A stretch of DNA of 32,935 bases from DASXRU01 sp039933315 (GTDB lineage: Bacteria; Acidobacteriota; Blastocatellia; Pyrinomonadales; Pyrinomonadaceae). The notes beneath the pieces are model-generated. The model was not told where the DNA came from and ran no database searches. It was given only the letters and a program-made list of their open reading frames with translations. Position 1 is the first letter of the stretch. Each line of letters opens with the position of its first letter. A program made the translations under genes and the position numbers. Location: positions 1 to 32,935 of the forward strand of contig JBDTOI010000024.1 of the NCBI GenBank assembly GCA_039933315.1. The letters run 5' to 3'. Of this stretch, positions 1 to 6,177 are shown piece by piece.

Positions 1-162
1 AGTTCATCCTTTGTGGCCAGGTTGAGCAGTTCATCCTTTGTGGCCAGGTTGAGCAAGTCATCCTTTGTGGCCAAATTGAGCAGTTCATCCTTTGTGGCCA
101 GGTTGAGCAGTTCATCCTTTGTGGCCAGGTTGAGCAGGTCGTCCTTCGTAGCCATTTGCTCG
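1..162. repeat. 27-bp tandem repeat inside a coding region
   Basis: Five head-to-tail 27-bp units begin at 1, 28, 55, 82 and 109, and a sixth, diverged unit begins at 136. Units 1, 2, 4 and 5 are identical. Unit 3 differs at a few bases. On the minus strand each unit encodes one nonapeptide of the type ATKDELLNL. Identity at third codon positions points to recent expansion by slippage or unequal recombination. The array continues past the left edge, so the copy number is unknown. There are no spacers, so it is not a CRISPR. Confidence 0.95.
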
Positions 163-287
163 CGCATAAAGTCCAGCTCATCGCGAATCTTGACGACATC
201 ATCCTTCGTCGCCATCTGGTCGCGCATACTCTCAACCGTAGCAGCAATGAACTTAATCAGATCGCCGTTGGATCTTTGGTCGCTCAT
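1..287 (-). CDS. Nonapeptide-repeat protein, predicted coiled coil (partial)
   Basis: The reading frame starts at an ATG (285-287) with protein start MSDQRSNGDLIKFIAAT and runs off the left edge after 95 codons without a stop. After about 20 residues come two MRDQMATKDD/MREQMATKDD-like units, then nonapeptides of the form ATKDELLNL or ATKDDLLNL. The charged, leucine-rich periodicity suggests an extended helix or coiled coil. Short 'MATKDDL' repeat proteins are common in bacteria and are mostly of unknown function. No strong Shine-Dalgarno is visible. The opposite strand is also open (MARLSSSSFVARLS-type), but that is a low-complexity mirror of the repeat. The protein type is clear; its role is not. 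Confidence 0.7.
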   Translation of the reverse strand, partial: MSDQRSNGDLIKFIAATVESMRDQMATKDDVVKIRDELDFMREQMATKDDLLNLATKDELLNLATKDELLNLATKDDLLNLATKDELLNLATKDE

Positions 288-317
288 GAATTGAGATCTT
301 AGCATAGTGGCATCGAC

Positions 318-653
318 TCAGATATCGCTGCGAAGTTTGTCGATCTTTGCGGCCAATACAAAATCGCTTGTAGTCAATCCGTCTATTTTGTGGGTCCAAA
401 TACTTATTTCAACCTTGCCCCACCCAAAGCAGATGTCCGGGTGGTGGCCCTGTTCCTCTGCCAGGTAGCCCACTTCATTTACGAAATCCAGCGCTTCGCG
501 AAAGTTTTTGAAACTGTAGCTCTTACGCAAGTGATGTTCATCAATCGCTTCCCATCCCTCCAGCTCTGGCAACAACTTCTCAATCTCATCTTTTTTCATA
601 GGCGGCACCCCGCCGCGACAGGGGACGCATTGCTGACTGGCCAGATCACTCAT
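318..653 (-). CDS. phhB: 4a-hydroxytetrahydrobiopterin dehydratase (pterin carbinolamine dehydratase)
   Basis: This 111-residue cytosolic enzyme dehydrates 4a-carbinolamine tetrahydropterin to quinonoid dihydropterin, regenerating the cofactor of aromatic amino acid hydroxylases (EC 4.2.1.96). The family signature is intact: GHHPD at about 69-73, then W-T-H (H88) and DGLTTSDF (91-98). Length is normal for the family, and the MSDLAS start with a CVPCRGG segment is typical of bacterial members. The start is supported by GGAG at 662-665, 8 nt upstream. The start codon lies inside the end of the upstream DinB-like gene (ATGAGTGA, 8-nt overlap), suggesting translational coupling. No phenylalanine hydroxylase is in the window. 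Confidence 0.93.
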   Translation of the reverse strand: MSDLASQQCVPCRGGVPPMKKDEIEKLLPELEGWEAIDEHHLRKSYSFKNFREALDFVNEVGYLAEEQGHHPDICFGWGKVEISIWTHKIDGLTTSDFVLAAKIDKLRSDI

Positions 654-882
654 GATGAATACTCCTGATTAATTTTATTAGATCTACTGAACTCAAGTCG
701 TTAGTCCCGGCAGCTCTCTTCAGAATCGCTAATTCCCAGATACTGTGGGCGCCCGGTACCGTACGCGCCGCAGCCTTCTCCGCCGAAACGCCTTCCAGTG
801 TTTCGCGCACTGACGGACTATGCCAGGCCTCGCCCTCATAGACGCGCTCCAGTTGATCGAGAATTCTCTCAGTTTCTGTCAC
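646..882 (-). CDS. Truncated DinB-like protein (N-terminal part only)
   Basis: The 78-residue product begins like the N-terminus of DinB-family (DUF1572/DinB_2-type) proteins: an 'ERILDQLERVYEGEAWH' helix, then 'GAHSIWELA'. In full-length members this is followed by a metal-binding histidine region and about 80-100 more residues. Here the similarity stops after IWELA and an unrelated tail (ILKRAAGTNDLSS) runs to the stop. No out-of-frame remainder of the family is visible downstream, so the 3' part appears deleted rather than frameshifted. The start is GTG, overlapping the upstream stop by 4 nt (GTGA). It is probably a gene remnant kept because translation passes through it to phhB, although a small functional protein cannot be excluded. 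Confidence 0.6.
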   Translation of the reverse strand: MTETERILDQLERVYEGEAWHSPSVRETLEGVSAEKAAARTVPGAHSIWELAILKRAAGTNDLSSVDLIKLIRSIHHE

Positions 883-1106
883 GGACTATCTGGTCCTTCG
901 TCATCAATGATTTGAGATAACTCTTCGAGCTCGGCGCGGGCCGCCTCACGAGCCGCGTAGAGACGGGCCAGCTCCGAAGTAAGCGCCACATTTTCCGCTT
1001 GCGCTGGATCAAATCCCCGCGCCCGCATCTGACGCTCAAATGTCTCCTCCAGCGCTTCCAACCTGGCGGCCGACTCCGACCGCTGTTTGTCCCTTGCATT
1101 GGTCAT
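879..1106 (-). CDS. Small hypothetical coiled-coil protein
   Basis: This 75-residue, highly charged and helix-prone protein starts MTNARDKQRSESAARLEALE, has no cysteines, no signal peptide and no membrane segment. The Ala/Glu/Arg-rich stretch from about 13 to 68 suggests one or two amphipathic helices. It is the first gene of a three-gene minus-strand run ending in phhB, and its TGA overlaps the GTG of the next gene by 4 nt. I do not recognise the family. A competing frame (869-1099) lacks protein-like composition. Support comes from composition and gene packing only. Confidence 0.6.
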   Translation of the reverse strand: MTNARDKQRSESAARLEALEETFERQMRARGFDPAQAENVALTSELARLYAAREAARAELEELSQIIDDEGPDSP

Positions 1107-1220
1107 GAATGTTTTTCGCTATGATACACCGGCAACCCCTCCTGCTACGCTCCTTGACGGATGCTGCTTCCGACCCTGAAAGCGCTTTCCCTGACGTCCA
1201 TGGTTCGGGGGCTTTGCGAC

Positions 1221-1248
1221 TTGGCAAACAGCATTACAAACAGATAGT
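1221..1248 (+). promoter_or_regulatory. Possible sigma70-type promoter for the serine cluster
   Basis: TTGGCA at 1221-1226 (5 of 6 to the -35 consensus) is followed after 16 bp by GATAGT at 1243-1248 (weak -10). It lies in the divergent gap 1107-1353, about 100 nt before the DUF1015 start. No riboswitch-like structure was recognised in this gap. The call is tentative. Confidence 0.25.
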
Positions 1249-1353
1249 CTTACCGCTGCCTTATTATTCCAACCCGTGGATCGTAGACGGCCCTGACCGG
1301 ACGCCATCTTTTCCGACGCGTCACTGCGATCACGACCCAAGGAGAATCTGTAG

Positions 1354-2583
1354 GTGACTGTCATTCGCGCTTTTAAAGCTCTGCGACCGCCTGAGGAGCG
1401 TGCGGCGGAGGTTGCTAGCGTGCCGTACGATGTGGTGAGCACGGAAGAGGCGCGCGCTCTTGCTTCCGGCAACCCTTTCAGTTTCCTGCATGTTTCACGT
1501 CCGGAAATAGACCTTCCGGAGGATACCGATCTGCACAGCGATGCGGTGTACGGAAAGGCAGTTGATAATTTTCAGGCCCTGATCAAGAACTGCCCGCTGG
1601 AAGAGGAAACAGAACCCAGCATCTACCTTTATCGTTTGCTGATGGGCGAGCACCAACAGATTGGCATTGTTGCCTGCTGCTCAATCGACGAATACGACAA
1701 CGAGCAGATTCGGAAACACGAGCGGACCCGCCGTGATAAGGAAGACGATCGCACCCGGCACATGCTGGCGCTGCGGGCGCAGACCGGACCCGTTTTTCTA
1801 ACCTACCGGGCGCGACCGGAGATTGATACCTTGGTTTCGGAAGTGACCGGTGATCCGCCGCTTTATGATTTCGTAGCCAACGATGGGATCAGGCACACAA
1901 TCTGGCGAGCTCCAGATCCAGATCCTTTTGTCGCAGCCTTTGAGGCCGTGCCGAATCTGTATATTGCTGACGGGCATCATCGAGCGGCCAGCGCCAGCCG
2001 TGCGCGCTCCCAACTCAAAGAGCAGGGCTTCGCCTTCATAGGCACTGAAGACTTTAACTTCTTTCTGACCGTGATGTTTCCCGACAGTCAGTTACAAATA
2101 CTTCCATACAATCGCGTGGTGCGCGATCTTAACGGACTTTCACGCGAAGAGTTTCTGCGCCGGGTGGGCCAGAGTTTCCAGCTGGCGGAAAAAGGAAATC
2201 CTTCGCCGCCATCGCGCGGACATTGGAGCATGTACCTGGGCGGGCAATGGTATGGCTTGAATTTACGGAACGGCGCGAGCAAACCTTTGGGAGCGGTGGC
2301 CGCGCTTGACGTCAGCATTCTGCAGGAGCTTCTCCTGGATCCAATCCTGGGCGTAAAGGACATTCGCACTGACAAGCGGGTTGATTTCGTAGGCGGCATC
2401 CGCGGCCCGGAAGAACTGGAAGCCCTGGTTAATCAAGGCAAAGCAGCTGTTGCCTTCTCGCTTTATCCCACGACTATCGAAGATCTGCTGCTCGTTTCCG
2501 ACGCCGGCGAAATCATGCCGCCCAAGTCAACCTGGTTTGAACCGAAGTTGCGGGATGGACTATTGATTCATTGCATTGACTAG
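1354..2583 (+). CDS. DUF1015 family protein (SerK/ParB-like motif), first gene of the serine cluster
   Basis: This is a 409-residue cytosolic protein of the DUF1015 family, normal in length. Family landmarks are FKALRPPEE (7-15), VPYDVV (23-28), SFLHVSRPEIDLP (43-55), KHERTRRDKEDDR (121-133) and ADGHHRAAS (205-213). DGHHR resembles the nucleotide/phosphate loop of the ParB/sulfiredoxin fold, which also includes the archaeal free-serine kinase SerK and SbnI. The GTG start is supported by AAGGAG at 1339-1344, 9 nt upstream. The gene leads serA and serC on the same strand, and no SerB-type phosphatase is present. I infer a role in serine/phosphoserine metabolism, possibly serine kinase or its reverse. 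Family membership is secure; the reaction is not. Confidence 0.85.
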   Translation: MTVIRAFKALRPPEERAAEVASVPYDVVSTEEARALASGNPFSFLHVSRPEIDLPEDTDLHSDAVYGKAVDNFQALIKNCPLEEETEPSIYLYRLLMGEHQQIGIVACCSIDEYDNEQIRKHERTRRDKEDDRTRHMLALRAQTGPVFLTYRARPEIDTLVSEVTGDPPLYDFVANDGIRHTIWRAPDPDPFVAAFEAVPNLYIADGHHRAASASRARSQLKEQGFAFIGTEDFNFFLTVMFPDSQLQILPYNRVVRDLNGLSREEFLRRVGQSFQLAEKGNPSPPSRGHWSMYLGGQWYGLNLRNGASKPLGAVAALDVSILQELLLDPILGVKDIRTDKRVDFVGGIRGPEELEALVNQGKAAVAFSLYPTTIEDLLLVSDAGEIMPPKSTWFEPKLRDGLLIHCID

Positions 2584-2667
2584 AGACTAGAGGCTAGGGA
2601 TTAGAGGCTGGTAACGCGCTACCGGCTCTAGTCTCTAGTCTCCGGCCTCTAGACTCTAGCCTCTAGA
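2581..2667. repeat. Palindrome built from 7-nt words between DUF1015 and serA
   Basis: The left arm is a run of heptamers of the type TAGAGAC, TAGAGGC, TAGGGAT. The right arm carries the complementary type CTCTAGT, CTCCGGC, CTCTAGA. The centre contains GGTA-ACGCGC-TACC. The whole can form a long imperfect hairpin. It includes the DUF1015 stop codon and ends 2 nt before the serA ATG. Similar architecture recurs at 4830-4909 and more loosely at 10318-10387. Confidence 0.8.
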
Positions 2668-2669
2668 TT

Positions 2670-3875
2670 ATGCTCGTCCTAGTCGCCGACAAATTTGAAC
2701 AATCGGGCCACGATGGCTTGCAAGCCATTGGCTGCGACGTTTCCTATCAGCCGGACCTGAAGGACGACGCCCTGGTGGAAGCGATCCGTAGGGAGCAACC
2801 CGACGTGCTGGTGGTGCGTGGAACCAGAGTTACCGAACCGATGCTGGAAGCGGGGGCCGTAAAGTTAGTCGTGCGCGCAGGCGCCGGTTACAACACCATT
2901 GACGTGGCGGCCGCGTCGCGCCGGGGCATCTATGTTTCAAACTGCCCCGGCAAGAACTCGATTGCGGTCGCCGAACTGGCCTTTGCGCTGATCCTGGCGC
3001 TGGACCGGCGCGTGGTTGATAACGTTATCACCTTGCGGCGGGGCGAGTGGAACAAGAAAGAGTTCTCCAAAGGCCGCGGGCTTTACGGCCGGGTGCTGGG
3101 TTTGATAGGCCTGGGAAAAATTGGTCAGGAAATGATTCCGCGCGCTAAAGCCTTCGGCATGCCCGTCGTGGCGTGGAGTAGAAGTTTGACTCCGGAACGC
3201 GCGGCTGAATTGGGAATCGAGCAAAAAGCCTCGCCAATGGAAGTGGCGCGGGCCGCGGACATCGTCAGCATTCATTTGGCTTTGAACCCGGATACACGCT
3301 TGCTTATTGATGCTCATGTTTTCAGCGGAATGCGAAATGGCGCTTACTTCATAAACACTTCCCGCGGCGAAGTGGTCGACCAGAAGGCGCTGATCAACGT
3401 GATGCGTACGCGCGGTATTCGCGCGGGGCTGGATGTTTATGCCGGCGAGCCAACCGCGAGCACGGGCGAATTTCCTGACGAGATTGCACAGGAACCAAAT
3501 CTGTACGGGACGCACCATATTGGCGCTTCGACCGATCAGGCGCAGGAAGCAATCGCGGATGAAACTGTGCGCATCGTTCAATCGTTCAAGGAAACCGGTA
3601 AAGTTCCGAACGTGGTTAACCTGGCGCGGCAGACACCTGCCACACACAGGTTGGTAGTGCGCCATCGCGATCGTCCCGGAGTGCTGGCTCAGGTGCTCGA
3701 AGCCATCAAGGCTGAACATATCAACGTGCAGGAGATGGAGAACATCGTCTTCGAAGGCGCCGAAGCTGCGGTTGCCAGAATCAATCTCGACAATGCGCCC
3801 ACGCAGCAAACCCTTGATCGATTGCGCAGTGAAAATGCGGATGTGATTGAGTTGAATGTTCTGGAGATCAGCTAG
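2670..3875 (+). CDS. serA: D-3-phosphoglycerate dehydrogenase with C-terminal ACT domain
   Basis: It oxidises 3-phosphoglycerate to 3-phosphohydroxypyruvate with NAD+, the first step of phosphorylated serine synthesis. The 401 residues contain the split D-2-hydroxyacid dehydrogenase catalytic domain, a Rossmann core with GLGKIG (147-152), catalytic R232 in NTSRGEVVD, E260 in DVYAGEP, H283 in THHIGAST, and a C-terminal ACT domain from about 327. The ACT domain probably binds serine or another amino acid for feedback control. The protein lacks the ASB domain of the longest SerA forms. The ATG follows a palindromic repeat and has no visible Shine-Dalgarno. Context with serC supports SerA over other hydroxyacid dehydrogenases. 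Confidence 0.9.
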   Translation: MLVLVADKFEQSGHDGLQAIGCDVSYQPDLKDDALVEAIRREQPDVLVVRGTRVTEPMLEAGAVKLVVRAGAGYNTIDVAAASRRGIYVSNCPGKNSIAVAELAFALILALDRRVVDNVITLRRGEWNKKEFSKGRGLYGRVLGLIGLGKIGQEMIPRAKAFGMPVVAWSRSLTPERAAELGIEQKASPMEVARAADIVSIHLALNPDTRLLIDAHVFSGMRNGAYFINTSRGEVVDQKALINVMRTRGIRAGLDVYAGEPTASTGEFPDEIAQEPNLYGTHHIGASTDQAQEAIADETVRIVQSFKETGKVPNVVNLARQTPATHRLVVRHRDRPGVLAQVLEAIKAEHINVQEMENIVFEGAEAAVARINLDNAPTQQTLDRLRSENADVIELNVLEIS

Positions 3876-3950
3876 AAATTTTACAGGGCAAGTTATAAAG
3901 AGGACACTTCCGCTAATGCTGTTCGGAAACATAGAGGGAAAGATCCCGTC

Positions 3951-4052
3951 CTGACACCATATGACATCATCGAAGTTCCTGGGCGTGATGGTGGTCATAG
4001 AATCTATAGACTCTTCGACGCACACCAGCTTCCCGTGCGAGTAATTGAATAG
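3951..4052 (+). pseudogene. ParB-like domain fragment between serA and the SDR gene
   Basis: The frame that includes the serA stop stays open from 3876 to a TAG at 4050-4052. From 3951 it reads as a plausible protein end: TPYDIIEVPGRDGGHRIYRL, then FDAHQLPVRVIE. The 'DGGHR ... A ... LPVRVIE' pattern resembles the second half of ParB-type domains (DGHHR, then VPVRV). No ATG, GTG or TTG opens this frame. A 12-codon ORF from an ATG at 3915 ends just upstream in another frame, so a frameshifted remnant is possible. It could also be chance, given its 34-codon length. Confidence 0.35.
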
Positions 4053-4054
4053 GA

Positions 4055-4840
4055 ATGAACACTACACTAATCACCGGTGCATCTTCTGGAATCGGCGAGG
4101 TCTTTGCCCGCAAGCTGGCAGCGCAGGGTCACAACGTCCTGCTGGTCGCGCGGTCGGAAGATAAGCTGATGACGCTCTGTAACGAACTGGGCCGCCTCAA
4201 CAGCATCCGGGCGCAGTATGTGGCGATGGACCTCTCGCAACCCGACGCCGCGGCCCGCCTGTTTGCTGAGACCGAGAAGCGTGGTTTAAATATTAATCTA
4301 CTCATCAACAACGCCGGCTTCGGCTCCATGGGCGATTTCGCTCAGCTCGATCTGGCCCGCGAACTGAACATGATCGATCTCAATGTGCGGGCCCTGGTCG
4401 AGTTGACGCATCGCTTTCTGGCGCCGATGCGCGAAAAAAAGAGCGGCGCTATTATTAACGTCGCTTCGACCGCCGGGTTTCAACCGATCCCTTTCATGGC
4501 CACGTATGCTGCCACCAAGGCCTTCGTGCTTTCTTTCTCCGAAGCACTTTGGGAAGAAAACCGGCCCCTCGGGATTAAAGTGATGGCCCTGTGCCCCGGG
4601 GTGACTCAGACAGGATTCTTCGAGGCGGCGAGTATCGAGGTGCCGCCGATGCGCTCTGTTCAGACAGCGGAGGATGTCGTTGACACAGCGTTGCGTGGAT
4701 TGAAGCGCGGCAAGAGCCATATCATATCCGGCTGGGCGAACTTTTTCATGATCGAATCGGAAAGGCTTGTGCCGCGATCATTTGTAGCCCGGATGGCGGG
4801 CAAGGTCTTGAGAAAAGAAAGCGGAGAAAGTAAGCGGTGA
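4055..4840 (+). CDS. SDR family NAD(P)-dependent oxidoreductase
   Basis: This 261-residue classical short-chain dehydrogenase/reductase has TGASSGIG (7-14, dinucleotide-binding loop), NNAG (85-88), catalytic S138 and YxxxK (Y151, K155). The basic residue after the early strand (VARSEDK, about 31-37) suggests NADP(H) preference. The region after PGVTQT (about 176-181) sets the substrate and resembles the DltE/YqjQ-like group; the substrate cannot be read from sequence. The ATG follows a weak AGGA only 2 nt away. The gene lies between serA and serC, but nothing in the protein ties it to serine synthesis. Its stop lies inside the palindromic repeat that precedes serC. Confidence 0.9.
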   Translation: MNTTLITGASSGIGEVFARKLAAQGHNVLLVARSEDKLMTLCNELGRLNSIRAQYVAMDLSQPDAAARLFAETEKRGLNINLLINNAGFGSMGDFAQLDLARELNMIDLNVRALVELTHRFLAPMREKKSGAIINVASTAGFQPIPFMATYAATKAFVLSFSEALWEENRPLGIKVMALCPGVTQTGFFEAASIEVPPMRSVQTAEDVVDTALRGLKRGKSHIISGWANFFMIESERLVPRSFVARMAGKVLRKESGESKR

Positions 4841-4909
4841 GCGGTGAGCGGTGGAGTAAGCAGTTCAGATCGAATAACCGGTTTTACTGCTCACTGCTTA
4901 CTGCTCACT
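4830..4909. repeat. Palindrome built from 7-nt words between the SDR gene and serC
   Basis: The left arm (4830-4864) consists of five 7-nt words: GTAAGCG, GTGAGCG twice, GTGGAGT and AAGCAGT. The right arm (4886-4909) consists of ACTGCTC, ACTGCTT, ACTGCTC and ACT. The arms pair imperfectly around a 21-nt loop. The SDR stop codon lies in the left arm, and the serC Shine-Dalgarno follows the right arm directly. The design matches 2581-2667 with unrelated words. Confidence 0.8.
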
Positions 4910-4921
4910 TCGGAGACTCTA

Positions 4922-6007
4922 ATGACGGAACGAATCCACAACTTTAGCGCCGGACCGGCTATTCTGCCGCTGCCGGTTCTGGCAGAAGCGCAACGCGAGC
5001 TCGTGAGCTTGCCCGGCATCGGCATGTCGGTGATGGAGATCAGCCATCGCTCGGAACCATTCGACGAGATTCTCCAGGGCGCGGAAAACGGCATACGCGA
5101 GTTGATGGGCGTGCCTGATGACTATCACGTGCTCTTCCTCCAGGGAGGCGCAAGTTTGCAGTTCTCCATGATCGCCATGAACTTTCTGTCGCCGGAGGGT
5201 AGCGCTGACTATATTGTGACCGGCAGTTGGGGCAAGAAGGCAGTCAAGGAAGCCAAACGCTGCGGGACAGTAAACATCGCGGCCACTATGGCTGACGGCG
5301 GCTTCACGCGCGTTCCGGCCCAGGATGAACTGAAACTCGATAGTCGGGCCGCATACGTTCACTTCACGACTAACGAGACGATCGAGGGTGTCGAGTGGAA
5401 ATCGGAACCCGTAGTAGGCGACGTCCCGCTGATTGCCGACGCTTCTTCCGACATTCTTTCGCGCCCGGTGCCGGTGGAGGACTACGCCCTCATCTACGCC
5501 GGCGCGCAAAAGAACATGGGGCCGAGCGGTGTCACACTGGTAATCGTGCGCGACGATCTGTTAAAGCGAATTCCGGATGGCCTGCACACGATGCTGGACT
5601 ACCGCACGCACGTGGAAAACAAATCGCTTTACAACACGCCGAACACCTGGGGCATTTACATCATCAACCTGGTGTGCAAATGGCTGAAAGAAAAAGGCGG
5701 GCTGGCCGCGATGCAAAGAGAAAACGAAGTCAAAGCGCTGCTGCTTTATGATGCCATCGACTCCACTGATTATTATCGCGGACATGCCGATGCGGATTCG
5801 CGCTCTAATATGAATGTCACATTCCGTCTGCCATCCGAAGATCTGGAAAAGAAGTTTGCCAGGGAAGCCACGGCCGCGGGGTTGGATGGATTGAAAGGTC
5901 ACCGCTCAGTAGGCGGTATACGGGCCTCGATTTATAACGCCTTTCCTCGCGCCGGCGTCGAGGCCCTGGTCGGGTTCATGAAAGACTTCGAGACTAAGAA
6001 CGGCTAG
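4922..6007 (+). CDS. serC: Phosphoserine aminotransferase
   Basis: This PLP-dependent class V aminotransferase converts 3-phosphohydroxypyruvate and glutamate to O-phospho-L-serine and 2-oxoglutarate. From the ATG at 4922 it has 361 residues, the usual SerC length. Landmarks are NFSAGPAILP (7-16), EISHRS (39-44), FLQGGASLQF (72-81), HFTTNETIEG (147-156) and the PLP lysine K197 in AGAQKNMGPSG. The frame is open upstream to 4844, but the extra 26 residues are repeat-encoded and unlike SerC. GGAG at 4912-4915, 6 nt before 4922, fixes the start. It works directly after SerA and may also serve pyridoxal phosphate synthesis. Confidence 0.95.
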   Translation: MTERIHNFSAGPAILPLPVLAEAQRELVSLPGIGMSVMEISHRSEPFDEILQGAENGIRELMGVPDDYHVLFLQGGASLQFSMIAMNFLSPEGSADYIVTGSWGKKAVKEAKRCGTVNIAATMADGGFTRVPAQDELKLDSRAAYVHFTTNETIEGVEWKSEPVVGDVPLIADASSDILSRPVPVEDYALIYAGAQKNMGPSGVTLVIVRDDLLKRIPDGLHTMLDYRTHVENKSLYNTPNTWGIYIINLVCKWLKEKGGLAAMQRENEVKALLLYDAIDSTDYYRGHADADSRSNMNVTFRLPSEDLEKKFAREATAAGLDGLKGHRSVGGIRASIYNAFPRAGVEALVGFMKDFETKNG

Positions 6008-6025
6008 GATATCTCCTGCCTCAGC

Positions 6026-6145
6026 AGCGGGGGCAAGCCCGCCTTCCTGACTGCAGGTAGATAAAGTGGAATTAGAGTTCCACGTGTTGGACATCAAAGC
6101 TCAACTGACAATACTCGCAGTCAGGAAGGCGGGCTTGCCCCCGCT
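6026..6145. repeat. 120-bp inverted-repeat element, REP-doublet (REPIN)-like
   Basis: Two perfect 29-bp arms (6026-6054 and 6117-6145) flank a 62-bp centre. Each arm also contains its own short hairpin, GCGGG-ggcaag-CCCGC, as in REP sequences. The centre holds a small hairpin GTGGAA-ttagag-TTCCAC. Size and architecture resemble REPIN/BIME elements, which are moved by RAYT transposases; no such gene is in the window. It lies between serC and the PD40 gene and could also act as a transcription terminator or mRNA stabiliser. Confidence 0.85.
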
Positions 6146-6177
6146 CTTCACAACTTAACTATGTGACTCTTAAGCCT

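Noticed and set aside
1..162. CRISPR-like array
   Set aside because: The units are contiguous with no variable spacers and are in phase with a coding frame.
13..294. Plus-strand 93-residue frame of the type MARLSSSSFVARLS
   Set aside because: It is the mirror of the 27-bp repeat gene. The minus strand has a protein-like N-terminus and a coherent nonapeptide, while the plus strand gives low-complexity Ser/Phe repeats.
1798..2399. Minus-strand frames inside the DUF1015 gene
   Set aside because: They are shadows of an intact plus-strand gene with conserved family blocks on both sides.
2937..4025. 362-residue minus-strand frame opposite serA
   Set aside because: serA on the plus strand has all catalytic motifs. 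The opposite frame is an overlap effect of GC-rich codon use and has no recognisable domain.
4844..4921. N-terminal 26-residue extension of SerC
   Set aside because: The extension is encoded by the heptamer palindrome, and GGAG precedes the internal ATG at 4922, where the SerC similarity begins.
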